DNA from: JACVRN01 sp036403815
GTDB lineage: Bacteria; Acidobacteriota; Blastocatellia; Pyrinomonadales; Pyrinomonadaceae
Assembly (NCBI GenBank): GCA_036403815.1
Contig: DASWQH010000036.1
Location: 372,001-436,000 of the forward strand
Length of the DNA stretch: 64,000 nt
Reading direction: 5' to 3'
Shown: one piece after another, positions 9,393 to 18,419 of the stretch
Layout: every line of letters begins with the position of its first letter
How positions within the stretch are numbered: the first letter of the stretch is position 1
Made by a program: the position numbers and the translations under genes
Notes under the pieces: generated by a model
Database searches by the model: none
What the model saw: the letters and a program-made list of their open reading frames with translations, nothing else
What the model was told of the DNA's origin: nothing

Positions 9393-10208
9393 TTACGCTC
9401 GTCTGATTATCTTCGCCGCTCCCCAGCCGGCCAGAATCAAAACCGACAGAATTATCCAGTTATATTTGCTGCCGTAGGTGTTGGCGTAGTGGTTGCTTAT
9501 CATCAGGAAGACTGTGGGGACGACTATGAAGGTGTTGTGCTTGGAGCGCAGCTTGGCGCGTGCTCCCAGATTTGCGTCAGGCTCGCGCCCTTCTTTGGTG
9601 GCGGCAATCATCTTGCGCTGCGCGGGCAGAATGCGCATCCAGACGTTTAAGAACATAATCGTGCCGAACATCGCGCCCATGTGCAGGTAAGCCCAGCGAC
9701 CGCTCAACACGTGCGTCAGGCCAAAGGCTCCACCCACCACCAGGGCGTAGGCGATTGCTGCAAAGAGCATCTCATTCCTGCCGAGCGGCGACAGTACCAG
9801 CAAGTCATAAACGAGCCAGCCGACGATGAGCGTACCGACGCCGATGATGATGGCCGTCGTTCCTGAGATGTCCAGCACATCCGTATCCACCAAGCCAGAG
9901 CCACCGCCCAGATATGTCATCAGCGTGAGCAGTAGAAAACCGCTCAGCCACGTCATGGCCGCTTCCCAGCGAAACCAGTGCAGAGTACGCGTGCCCGGCC
10001 TCTTCTCTTTCTCCACCACGTAGAAGCCGCCGCTGTGAACCATCCAGACCTGCGCCTTGTCATGAGCGCCAACCGCTTCCTCTTCGTGCAGGCGGGCGTC
10101 CAGCCACGTGAAGTAATAGGTCGTTCCCACCCACATGATGGCCGCGAAGATGTGCGTCCATCGCAGTATCAGGTTGAGCCAGGCGTTCAACTCTGGATTG
10201 ATTTCCAT
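9393..10208 (-). CDS. puuD: Urate hydroxylase PuuD, membrane domain only
   Basis: 271 residues from the ATG at 10208 (GGGAG site 8 nt upstream; an in-frame TTG lies just before it). PuuD oxidises urate to 5-hydroxyisourate using a membrane domain and, in the described form, a C-terminal cytochrome c. Here the membrane domain is complete (RWTHIFAAIMWVGTTYYFTW, then about seven further hydrophobic segments, with HVLSGRWAYLHMGAMFG near the middle). The protein stops after the last helix, and there is no CxxCH motif, so the cytochrome must be separate. It starts directly after uraH and is the last gene of the allB-alc-uraD-uraH-puuD run. Confidence 0.85.
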   Translation of the reverse strand: MEINPELNAWLNLILRWTHIFAAIMWVGTTYYFTWLDARLHEEEAVGAHDKAQVWMVHSGGFYVVEKEKRPGTRTLHWFRWEAAMTWLSGFLLLTLMTYLGGGSGLVDTDVLDISGTTAIIIGVGTLIVGWLVYDLLVLSPLGRNEMLFAAIAYALVVGGAFGLTHVLSGRWAYLHMGAMFGTIMFLNVWMRILPAQRKMIAATKEGREPDANLGARAKLRSKHNTFIVVPTVFLMISNHYANTYGSKYNWIILSVLILAGWGAAKIIRRA

Positions 10209-10211
10209 CAA

Positions 10212-10556
10212 TTAGCTCCCTCGATAGGTTGAATAGCCGTAAGGGCTTAGAAGCAGCGGAACGTGATAGTGCGCGTCCGTGTCCAGTATGGAGAAGACTA
10301 CGTGTACAAACGGATAGAAGCCTTCGACGTTGTGTGCGCGCCAGTATGTCTCCGTGTCGAAGATGAGCCTGTAGGTTCCTATGGTAAGCGGCTTGTCCGG
10401 CGGGAGCAGGTCGCGCAGGCGTCCGTCCGCATCGGTCGTGCCTTTGCCCAGGGTGTGCCAAGCGCCATCATCCAATTCAAGCTCAAGCGAGACGGGGACG
10501 CCGCCCGCAGGGCTGCCTTTGGATGTATCAAGAACATGTGTGGTAATTGCGCTCAT
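10212..10556 (-). CDS. uraH: 5-hydroxyisourate hydrolase (transthyretin-like)
   Basis: 114 residues, the usual length. It hydrolyses 5-hydroxyisourate to OHCU, the second step from urate to allantoin. The N-terminal signature THVLDTSKGSPAGGVPV and the C-terminal YRGS tetrapeptide that defines this branch of the transthyretin fold are both present, as are the active-site His near the start and the Arg/His positions further on. No signal peptide, so cytoplasmic. Its ATG overlaps the uraD stop (ATGA), which indicates translational coupling, and puuD follows without a gap. Confidence 0.95.
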   Translation of the reverse strand: MSAITTHVLDTSKGSPAGGVPVSLELELDDGAWHTLGKGTTDADGRLRDLLPPDKPLTIGTYRLIFDTETYWRAHNVEGFYPFVHVVFSILDTDAHYHVPLLLSPYGYSTYRGS

Positions 10557-11065
10557 GATTCTAAAAGTTTCTTCAGGCGTAAATTTGTGATGCGGCGTTG
10601 CTCTTCCGCCGCCACGCGCAGCTCTTTGTCCGTCTCATTCTTCAGACGCTCTTTAAGCAGAGTGAGCATCTCCGCCGTGCTCTTTCCGGTAGCGCAGACT
10701 ATGAAGATAAAGCCGAACCTTCTTTCATACTCGCTGTTGGCTGCTATCAGTTCCCGCATAGCTACTTCGGAAGAAGTGCCTGCGCCCGATTGTTCTTCTT
10801 CAGACCAGCGACGTGATTGATCGCTCACCGCTTGCGCGGCTTTTCTCTCGCCAATCCGGGGGTGATGTCCGAAAGCTTCGAGCCAGTCGCTAGCATCCAG
10901 CGCCAGCCAGATTCGGTCAGACGTTCTGAGCAGAGAATCAAGATCATCAAAAGGACGCTCATCCGTCACACGATTAGCCCAGCCTTCGGAGCCGCAGCAT
11001 TTGAGCAGCTCGCTGACGGCCTCTTCGCGCGACCACTCGTTCAATTGCTGAAGCCCCGCGCTCAA
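10553..11065 (-). CDS. uraD: OHCU decarboxylase
   Basis: Converts 2-oxo-4-hydroxy-4-carboxy-5-ureidoimidazoline to S-allantoin. The frame is open to 11158, but the upstream part overlaps the allantoicase gene and does not look like the family. Starting at TTG 11065 gives 170 residues, the normal length, begins the family-like LQQLNEWSREEAV segment, and is preceded by GGGAGG (12 nt away). The catalytic GHHPRIGE motif is intact. It overlaps uraH by 4 nt and begins 8 nt after the allantoicase stop, so it is part of one operon. Confidence 0.9.
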   Translation of the reverse strand: MSAGLQQLNEWSREEAVSELLKCCGSEGWANRVTDERPFDDLDSLLRTSDRIWLALDASDWLEAFGHHPRIGERKAAQAVSDQSRRWSEEEQSGAGTSSEVAMRELIAANSEYERRFGFIFIVCATGKSTAEMLTLLKERLKNETDKELRVAAEEQRRITNLRLKKLLES

Positions 11066-11072
11066 GAGAATC

Positions 11073-12074
11073 TTAAGCCTCCCTGATTGTACACATGACG
11101 CGCAGGCGGCTGACGCCTCCGTCCGGAAAGATGTTGAAACGCACATGCGTCGCTTCAATCATCTCTAGTATTTCGTCTTCAAAAAGATGACGCGTGTGTG
11201 CCTGAAGACGTGTGCGCGGCAGAACCTCCTGCCATTCAAGCGACGAAAGCTCCGTCTCGGTTAACTCGACGCCTTTGAAGCGGCAGGCTTCCAGTGAACA
11301 GCTTTCGGGATAGTTGCCCTTGAACCACGAGGTGTCAACCTCAAGGCGGCGGATTGTGCCTTGCTTGCCGAGTCGTATGATTGACCAGTCGTGGCCGGGG
11401 CCGCGTCGTCTTTTGGTCTCCCACCCGTCGCTCATGTCCTGCGCGCGTCCGGGCATAATCAGATTGTGACGATGGCCGAAGAACATGTCGCTGCAACTTA
11501 AGACAAGGCCGCCGTGCTCTACCGCCGCCAGATCAATCTCGCCGCCGCGCCTTTGGATTCGCTCCCAGTCGGGCACGACCTCTCCGTAAACTCTGAGACG
11601 TGCAACGCCTCCGTCAGGGTGGATTTTGAACCTCAGATGTGTGAAGCGCCCTTCCGCTTCGACCGGGAAAAGATTCTGCGAATCGCCGTTGAGCTGCGAG
11701 ACCGGCAGTATCTCGCTCCAGCTAACCTCGCCCGACAAAAGCTGTTCAAGTCCGGGTTGGCCTTTAACCGAGGCGGCGTCAATCGAGCATTGCTCCGGAT
11801 AGTTGCCCTTGAAATGGCTCGTGTCAACCAGGACGCCGCGAATGTTGCCCGCAAGCCCCAGGCGAATCACGCACCAGTCGTAGCCCGTAGAGCGACGCCG
11901 CGCAGACTCCCAGCCGTCCATCCACTTGCCGTTGTCCGTATACTTGCCTTCAATGAAGACGGGCGCGCTCTGCTTCAGTAAATTCTCTTTCGGAGCGAAG
12001 AACTCGTCGTTGGCGTAAAGCACTGTCCCGCCCAGACGCTCCGAGGCCAGGTCAATCAACTCGACGAAAGCCAT
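11073..12074 (-). CDS. alc: Allantoicase
   Basis: 333 residues from the ATG at 12074, which overlaps the allB stop as TGATG and is preceded by GAGGAGAAG. It hydrolyses allantoate to ureidoglycolate and urea. The protein shows the family's internal duplication: the first half carries DTSHFKGNYPEQCSI and FKIHPDGGVARLRVYG; the second carries DTSWFKGNYPESCSLE and FNIFPDGGVSRLRVM. No ureidoglycolate lyase (allA) is seen in the window, so the next step must be encoded elsewhere or by an unrelated enzyme. Confidence 0.95.
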   Translation of the reverse strand: MAFVELIDLASERLGGTVLYANDEFFAPKENLLKQSAPVFIEGKYTDNGKWMDGWESARRRSTGYDWCVIRLGLAGNIRGVLVDTSHFKGNYPEQCSIDAASVKGQPGLEQLLSGEVSWSEILPVSQLNGDSQNLFPVEAEGRFTHLRFKIHPDGGVARLRVYGEVVPDWERIQRRGGEIDLAAVEHGGLVLSCSDMFFGHRHNLIMPGRAQDMSDGWETKRRRGPGHDWSIIRLGKQGTIRRLEVDTSWFKGNYPESCSLEACRFKGVELTETELSSLEWQEVLPRTRLQAHTRHLFEDEILEMIEATHVRFNIFPDGGVSRLRVMCTIREA

Positions 12075-13450
12075 CAATCTTCTCCTCGTTTGAGTAGAAG
12101 CCCACGCGGGCTATCGGAAAATTCTCCCTGCTCGTAAATCTTCAAGCCCCTCAGATAAGTCGCTTCGACCACGCCGTAAAGGGTCTGCCCCATGTAAGGC
12201 GTGAGCTTGTGCCTGTGATGAATCATTGAAGCCTCGACTGTGAACGCGGCCTCCGGGTTCCAGATGACTAGGTCTGCATCAAAGCCAGCCTTGATAGCTC
12301 CCTTTCGCTCTTCCATTCCGGCAAGCCGTGCGGGCTGAACTGCGACCCACTCCGCAAGCTGATTGATTGAAAGCTTACGCTCTCTAAGAAGCGTCCACAC
12401 GACCGGCAGCCTGAGTTGAAGCGAAGAGATGCCGCCCCATGCGGCCAGAAAATCTCCCGTCTCAAGGCATTTCATTTCGGGCGGGGCAGGGGAGTGATCC
12501 GAAACAATCATGTCAATTAAGCCCTCTGAGAGCGCCGCCCAGAGCTTTTCGCTATTCTCCCTTTCACGAATCGGCGGGCAGCATTTGAATTCGGTTGCGC
12601 CTTCGGGCACCTCCTCGGCAGCGAAAAAGAGATAGTGCGGGCAGGTCTCGGCAGTGATTCTCACTCCACTCTCGCGCGCATCGCGTAACAGTTCAAGCGC
12701 GTCCGACGACGAGTGATGAACGATGTGTGCGCGTGCTCCAGTCTCGCGGCTCAGTCGTATGATCAGAGCAACCGCTTCATCTTCCGCCGCGCGCGGTCTG
12801 GTTCGCAGGAAAGTGTCGAACCGTCGCGGGTCTCTGCCATTCCCGCTTGTTGCCTTTTCAAGCGCGTCTTCAATCGGGCCGGGAAGCTCTGCATGAACGA
12901 TTAGCAGCGCGTCCATTTCCGCCAGTGTACGCATGGCCGGGCGAAGCTCTGCTTCCGTGACGTGCGGGAACTCTTCGACGCCCGACGGTACAAGAAAACA
13001 TTTGAAGCCGACCACGCCCGCATCATGAAGCTTCGGCAGCTCCGCCAGATTTTCGGGGACGACTCCGCCCCAGAAGCCTACATCGACGCTGCACTGCGTT
13101 GCCGCCGCTTCAAGCTTTCTGTTCAATCCTTCGAGCGTCGTCGTCGGCGGAATGCTATTGAGCGGCATATCAAACAGGGTCGTTACCCCACCGGCTGCCG
13201 CCGCTCGCGTGGCCGTCTTAAACCCTTCCCAATCGGTTCGACCCGGCTCGTTGATGTGAACGTGCGTATCAACCAGTCCGGGCATCACGATTGAAGCCCC
13301 GTCTGCTTCTACCACTTCGCAGTCGCCGGGCAGATTATCATACGCTGCGACGGCTGCAATACGTCCATCCTTAATGTGTATGGATGCCGGGGCGATGCCG
13401 TCAGGCGTGACGACTCTCATGCCGCGTATGAGCAGGTCGGGCTTAACCAT
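12074..13450 (-). CDS. allB: Allantoinase
   Basis: 458 residues if started at the ATG at 13450 (MVKPDLLIRG), where family similarity begins; the frame continues 12 codons upstream. It hydrolyses allantoin to allantoate. It is an amidohydrolase: DTHVHINEPGRTDWEGF gives the HxH metal ligands, VVGFKCFLVPSG holds the Lys that is carbamylated in this family, AHIVHHSS and ETCPHYL carry further His ligands, and SDHSPAPPE has the catalytic Asp. First gene of the urate/allantoin operon. The gap upstream (about 184 nt) to the TIR-KAP gene may hold the promoter. Confidence 0.95.
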   Translation of the reverse strand: MVKPDLLIRGMRVVTPDGIAPASIHIKDGRIAAVAAYDNLPGDCEVVEADGASIVMPGLVDTHVHINEPGRTDWEGFKTATRAAAAGGVTTLFDMPLNSIPPTTTLEGLNRKLEAAATQCSVDVGFWGGVVPENLAELPKLHDAGVVGFKCFLVPSGVEEFPHVTEAELRPAMRTLAEMDALLIVHAELPGPIEDALEKATSGNGRDPRRFDTFLRTRPRAAEDEAVALIIRLSRETGARAHIVHHSSSDALELLRDARESGVRITAETCPHYLFFAAEEVPEGATEFKCCPPIRERENSEKLWAALSEGLIDMIVSDHSPAPPEMKCLETGDFLAAWGGISSLQLRLPVVWTLLRERKLSINQLAEWVAVQPARLAGMEERKGAIKAGFDADLVIWNPEAAFTVEASMIHHRHKLTPYMGQTLYGVVEATYLRGLKIYEQGEFSDSPRGLLLKRGED

Positions 13451-13634
13451 GCCACAACTTAAACCATAAATTGAGGTCTGAAGCAATATATGTTTTGAAG
13501 AGAGCGTGGAAGAAAGCTTTTTGACGCCGTTCGAGCAGGAGCCTTCGGCCTCTGTAAAAAGAAGTAAGAGCAGTGATAAGTAGAAATGTTTAGCAGGCCG
13601 CGAGACATCTCCCTTCAGACTCTGGCGTAGAGCC

Positions 13635-16600
13635 TTAGAGGCCGCGAATATTGAATGAGTAGCGTGCGAGCTTGGGTATCCAGACGACCAGTTTTTCGAT
13701 GTCCATCTCTGCCCACTTTCCGTCCTGATATGTTTCTATCCAGTTCAACAGACACACCCATTCGTCATAGTTCGGCTCTTTCAAAGCGTTGTCACTACGG
13801 GCCAGCACTGCGCTCAACTTCGTTGCTGGCTTCTTTTTGGATCTGCCGTTCTGTTTGCCGAGCTGAGCGTTTTTTTCGCTCGCGTCTATCACGAGTTGAA
13901 ATACTTCTCTGGAAATAGAGGGAAGCCCCGTGATGATGCTCAGGAGGAAAAGGACAATCCTGAATTGACCGAGGTCGACTGTCTCATCCAGAAAGGCCGC
14001 TCTTTCATTAGGAGTCAATCCAGCCTTGAGCAGCCTGTAGGTATTGATGAACCGCTTGACTGCGCGGGGCGACCGACCCATCAAAGGCGTCAGTTCATGT
14101 ACGAATGTTACCTCGTCCGGGAGAATGTCTAAATTATCTGGATTAAGATCAAGTCGCGAGGTCGCTGTCGTTTGGCTGCTACCTGTTGTTTGTTGTATAT
14201 GAGTTCCGGTCTGCCCTTCTGTGCTCTCCTTTCCGCCCGCCTTCTCGACCTCAGCGCCGCTGCCGCTCGCCTTCGAGTCTTCCTTTCTCTCAGAGTCTAC
14301 GGCACTGTCCTGCCCCCCACCCCCGCTCTCTATACTCTTCGTTTCCTGCTCCTTGGACTCAAGCTTCGGCTGCACAACAGCCTTTGTGACCGGCATCAAT
14401 CCCGTGACCATTTTTTTTGTGGTATCAACTTCAAGGGGATTGAGCCAGAAAGGTATCTGGAAAATCTTTTCCAGATAGTCGTGCGGGGTCGCTCTGGGAT
14501 CTGTATCTTCTATGGGAGTATTTTCGGCCTGTTTCTGCGCGGCCTGACCCATCAGACTGGGATATTGCTTGCGCAGCGCGTGAGCCACCCAGCGCACGTC
14601 AACGCCGACCACTACGACGAAGAGCGGGAATGCCAGTAACAGATGAACGGCCTGAAGGACTGTGACCACCTGTCTGGGCGTGCAACGATCCAGGTCGTCG
14701 ATGTAAAGGACGATGCGATTAAGCGGCGCGGTCTCTTCCTCTTTATCTTTGTCTGTAATCTGTAGAAGCTCATCATTGCGTTTTACTATGAGGTCTGAGA
14801 GCCTTTCAAAATCGCGCCGGATGAGCGCCAGTAGTCCCAGATACTTTCGATAATCATCGCTCGCGGCACGATCCTGTATGAACCGTGCCAGCAAACTGGC
14901 CGCAGTATTTTGCGTCAGCTCAGTTCTGATTTGATCCAGGCGTTGCTGCGCTTCTTCGCTCTCGCCACGCAGGGCGGCATACTTCGTTTTAAGTAGTTCG
15001 AGTTCCTGCTTGTGCTGTGCTATCTCTATGGCGTTCTGCGCGTGCAGTTGCGCCATCTGCGCATCTATCTGGCTATCAACTTTTTGTTTGGCGCTCTCGG
15101 CATGGTTCAGCCATTCGGACATCCATGCGGCCTGCTTGCGAACCCATAATGCGCCCGTGCTGAGAAGCGTTGCAGCCCCGGTCACGTAGGCGGAGATGCT
15201 GCCAAGCTCCGGCCAGAAGCGGCGCATGATGAGCGCGGCGATGAAGCCTATGAGGGGCGCGGCGAGCAATATAATCAGAAGCAGAATGAAACGCTTTCGC
15301 TTGTCTTTGGCTTTGAGCAGAGGAGTCAGCAAGTTACTGCTGCGCTCAAAGACCCTGCGCGCCTCTCCCACGGCGCTCTGTACTTCTTTGGCCGAAGTGC
15401 CGACGGAGGTAATGCCTGCTGTCGCCAGCACAGCATTAACCTGCGCGGTGACTTGAGTATCAAGGCTGACGCTCAAAATCACATTGGATATAACATCTTG
15501 TGCGGAAAGACGTGCCAGTTCATTTGTCTTCCGCTCGTGATCTCTTTCGACCTGCTTCAACTCCTCCTGTTTTTGTTTGAGCTTTTCCTCGGCCTCTTTC
15601 TCTTGCACAAGGATTTGCTCCTTGACCTTTTCCTCTAGCTCAAGGTCTTTCAACAGAGACTCTTCCCGCGTCTTCAGTATGTCTTTTTTTTCGTCGTCAG
15701 AGATTCTGAGGTTCTGGAAGATGTATTCGACGAGGCTAGCCCAGAGATTGCTCTCGCTGTAATGCCACGCGTTAAACTCTATCTGCGCAATCCGCCGGTA
15801 AAAAGCGAGCTGGCTTTGCGGCAGTGGAGAGCTGCGTGCCTCTCTGGAGATGTTTGAAATCCTCTTTCGCAAGCGCCGCATGAAGAAGCTCTTGCCAGAC
15901 CCCCAGTCGCCGAAGAGACCTATGGAGAGCGGAGGCTTGACGCTGCGCGCCGCGATGAGGGCTGCAAACCCATTCACATCATCGTCAATTCCGAGCAGGT
16001 CAGTTTCCGAATCAACATCGGCGTCGAAGGCGGGCAGACGTGATTTCTCGTCGAACCTTTCAGGAAAGAGAATGAGCTGCCATACAAGGGGATCGTCCTT
16101 GCCTGCTCCCTCTCCGAGATAACTCTGCTGCTTGAGATTTTCATAGAACTGCTCGCGCAGGTTCTTAATTTCAATATTAAGCTCTCTGAGCCGCTCGTGT
16201 GCGCCTGTCTCTCCGCTCTCAGGACTGTACATCAAAAGCGCAGCCAGAATATGACGCCCGTGTATCAAGCCATCGTTCGGAGTGCGTTCGGAATACTTTT
16301 TAGCTTCATCGAAGATTGCCAGAACGTTCTGAGTCACTGTGCCTGCTGCCGCGCTCATCTCTGCTGAGCGGTTCGGATTATCGGGCGGGAAGTGGCTCGC
16401 TTGATTGAAATAGGAACTAATGACTTTGCCGTAAACAGGTTTCGGCACTTCTGCGAATTGGCGCGAGATAAAACGACGCGCGCCTTCATGCCCCGATTTG
16501 ATACCTTCCGCTTCAAACGCAAACAGCAGGCAACTGGTGGTGAACGCCATAGGGCCATCCTCCGCCAGCTCGGCAGCTCGGGTAACTATCTTTTGAGTCG

Positions 16601-17312
16601 TCGGCGAAAGCGGAAAATTATCTAAGTTATCCTCAACTTTCAGCGCATCTTTCGGCGTGGTTTCCGGCTCGCCGTCAGGCATCTCCTCTGGCGGCTTAGT
16701 TGTGTGAAAGGCGCTCTGAATAGAGTTTAATGGCGGTATGTCATGGATTGGAGGTAGTGGAAGCTGCTTGGCTTCGTTGACAATGCTTTTACTTAACCTC
16801 TGCAAAAACTGGTAATAATCTCCCTCATCTAACATGCCCGCTTTCATGAGCGGATAAAGTCCCCCCGAGGAAACTAAGCCGCTGATGCCAGCAGGCACAT
16901 ACTGGAGCTTTGCCGCTACATCCGGCAGAGACTTCTGCAATTGTTCTCCGCCATCCCAGAGAATGGAAAATATAAATCTTGGAGACCCCAAGCCATCAGC
17001 AGGAGACTTGTATGTTCTTACGCGGTCAAGAAATATCTGAAACTCTTTTCCACAATACTCGCTCTTAAAGTAGCCGGGCGAGTAAAGACACACGAAAGTT
17101 CTGCATGTGCTGATCGCTTCTGCTACTGACCGCTCCCATTCTTCGCCCATCTCGATTGAAGAGGACTTAAAAAAGCCAAGCTGTTCGGGGTCTACATCTG
17201 AGCCGACAAGCCTTGCTATATCACGGCACAGGTCGAGATAAAACCTTTTGATAAAGGAATTATCTTCGGAGCGTGAGTAGCTTAAATAGAACCAGTAATT
17301 GTTCGCTTCCAT
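13635..17312 (-). CDS. TIR-KAP NTPase, candidate anti-phage protein
   Basis: 1225 residues from the ATG at 17312 (AAAGGA upstream); the frame is open further but the TIR fold begins here. Residues 5-150 are a TIR domain (FYLSYSRSED; SEYCGKEF with Glu90 at the usual NADase position). Residues about 290-430 resemble ClpN-type helical repeats. A KAP-family P-loop NTPase follows: Walker A GDWGSGKS (about 466-474), two membrane helices (about 672-695 and 705-722) inside it, a coiled coil (about 740-790), and Walker B IVLYIDDLDRC (about 866-876). A Gly/Ser/Glu-rich low-complexity stretch lies near residue 1030. KAP and TIR proteins are recurrent in phage defence, so an NAD-depleting, membrane-linked sensor is inferred. 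It lies alone between the purine genes. Confidence 0.85.
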   Translation of the reverse strand: MEANNYWFYLSYSRSEDNSFIKRFYLDLCRDIARLVGSDVDPEQLGFFKSSSIEMGEEWERSVAEAISTCRTFVCLYSPGYFKSEYCGKEFQIFLDRVRTYKSPADGLGSPRFIFSILWDGGEQLQKSLPDVAAKLQYVPAGISGLVSSGGLYPLMKAGMLDEGDYYQFLQRLSKSIVNEAKQLPLPPIHDIPPLNSIQSAFHTTKPPEEMPDGEPETTPKDALKVEDNLDNFPLSPTTQKIVTRAAELAEDGPMAFTTSCLLFAFEAEGIKSGHEGARRFISRQFAEVPKPVYGKVISSYFNQASHFPPDNPNRSAEMSAAAGTVTQNVLAIFDEAKKYSERTPNDGLIHGRHILAALLMYSPESGETGAHERLRELNIEIKNLREQFYENLKQQSYLGEGAGKDDPLVWQLILFPERFDEKSRLPAFDADVDSETDLLGIDDDVNGFAALIAARSVKPPLSIGLFGDWGSGKSFFMRRLRKRISNISREARSSPLPQSQLAFYRRIAQIEFNAWHYSESNLWASLVEYIFQNLRISDDEKKDILKTREESLLKDLELEEKVKEQILVQEKEAEEKLKQKQEELKQVERDHERKTNELARLSAQDVISNVILSVSLDTQVTAQVNAVLATAGITSVGTSAKEVQSAVGEARRVFERSSNLLTPLLKAKDKRKRFILLLIILLAAPLIGFIAALIMRRFWPELGSISAYVTGAATLLSTGALWVRKQAAWMSEWLNHAESAKQKVDSQIDAQMAQLHAQNAIEIAQHKQELELLKTKYAALRGESEEAQQRLDQIRTELTQNTAASLLARFIQDRAASDDYRKYLGLLALIRRDFERLSDLIVKRNDELLQITDKDKEEETAPLNRIVLYIDDLDRCTPRQVVTVLQAVHLLLAFPLFVVVVGVDVRWVAHALRKQYPSLMGQAAQKQAENTPIEDTDPRATPHDYLEKIFQIPFWLNPLEVDTTKKMVTGLMPVTKAVVQPKLESKEQETKSIESGGGGQDSAVDSERKEDSKASGSGAEVEKAGGKESTEGQTGTHIQQTTGSSQTTATSRLDLNPDNLDILPDEVTFVHELTPLMGRSPRAVKRFINTYRLLKAGLTPNERAAFLDETVDLGQFRIVLFLLSIITGLPSISREVFQLVIDASEKNAQLGKQNGRSKKKPATKLSAVLARSDNALKEPNYDEWVCLLNWIETYQDGKWAEMDIEKLVVWIPKLARYSFNIRGL

Positions 17313-17540
17313 TTTGCCTAATCCTTTGAAACAGCAGGCGCTCTCGCTTGGGTTGCAGAGAAGAGAATGTAGTAGACCCCGGCCAAAAAGTTGGAGCCTC
17401 AATGAATCAAACAGATGATATATCCGGTTGCTCTCAGTAAGCGCGGCGAATTTGCGATGGATGTGAGCGCGCTCTACATAGATCAAACGCTGAAGCAGCC
17501 GGAGAGTGGGATGGCTTATATAACTACAGCGTTGAGGTTG

Positions 17541-18419
17541 TCAATCGGAATCAGCGCGGGCTGAAGTCTGCAAGAGAAAATCTTCCAGTAGGTTCAAGGC
17601 GACGCGCAGGCGATAATCTCGCGTCGAGCGCAAATCGTCAATCGGGCTAATCTCTACGGCGAGTTCGGTCCCGGCTTTTGCTATCGTTCCGGCCTCGATT
17701 CTCTGTCCTCTCAAAGCCGCTTCCGTCCGGTGACATCTGACGACCGTAGGCGCGACGCTTCCGAGCACAATCCGTGTGTCCTCTATATATCCTTCGCTCA
17801 GTTGTGCAACGCCAGCGAAGCATACCTTCGAAATGGCCTGGGCACGACGCGTGCCGACTTTGCGATAGTAATGGTGGCGAGGCTCTTTTGTGCGCGGCAG
17901 GCGAACAGCTTTGATCAGCTCAACGGGTTGCATTTGCATCTGTTTATAGCCTGTATGAAAATCTTTGTAGGCAACAGAGCTTGTGCCATTGGCGGATATA
18001 AGCTCAAGCTCGGCATCGTAAGCAATTAGAGCGGGCGGGGAATCGGCGGCAGGCGAGGCGTTGGCTATGTTTCCGCCAAGCGTGCCGCGATTCTGAATCG
18101 CAATCGCGCCTGTCTCGCTCGCCGCCTGACAGAGCATGGGAAACTCTCGCTGCATGGTCGCGTTTGCTTGCAGCTCCGTGTAGGTCGTGAGCGCCCCCAA
18201 AGTGATGTGCTCCGGCGTCTCTTCGATTCCGCGCAGCTCCTCCAGATACCAGATGCTGAAAAACTTACGGTGCGCGAGCTTGCCCGCTTCCATCAACACC
18301 ATCAAGTCAGTCCCGCCTGCAAACGGCTTCCACACGCCCGGCTCCTGCGCCAGAAGCTGAAGCGCTTCATCAAGCGTCGCGGGCGTTTTTAACTCGTAAG
18401 CTGGAAGATATGCTCTCAT
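17541..18419 (-). CDS. Xanthine dehydrogenase, FAD-binding subunit (CoxM-like)
   Basis: 292 residues from the ATG at 18419, which overlaps the stop of the iron-sulfur subunit (ATGA); longer in-frame starts would run inside that gene. It binds FAD and passes electrons from the 2Fe-2S centres to NAD+ or another acceptor. The FAD motifs are visible: WKPFAGGTDLMVLMEAG and a second segment AIQNRGTLGGNIANASPAAD. The C-terminal part (CO-dehydrogenase flavoprotein-like) ends in DYRLRVALNLLEDFL. With the next two genes it forms a three-subunit molybdenum hydroxylase; the neighbouring urate pathway supports xanthine as substrate. Confidence 0.9.
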   Translation of the reverse strand: MRAYLPAYELKTPATLDEALQLLAQEPGVWKPFAGGTDLMVLMEAGKLAHRKFFSIWYLEELRGIEETPEHITLGALTTYTELQANATMQREFPMLCQAASETGAIAIQNRGTLGGNIANASPAADSPPALIAYDAELELISANGTSSVAYKDFHTGYKQMQMQPVELIKAVRLPRTKEPRHHYYRKVGTRRAQAISKVCFAGVAQLSEGYIEDTRIVLGSVAPTVVRCHRTEAALRGQRIEAGTIAKAGTELAVEISPIDDLRSTRDYRLRVALNLLEDFLLQTSARADSD

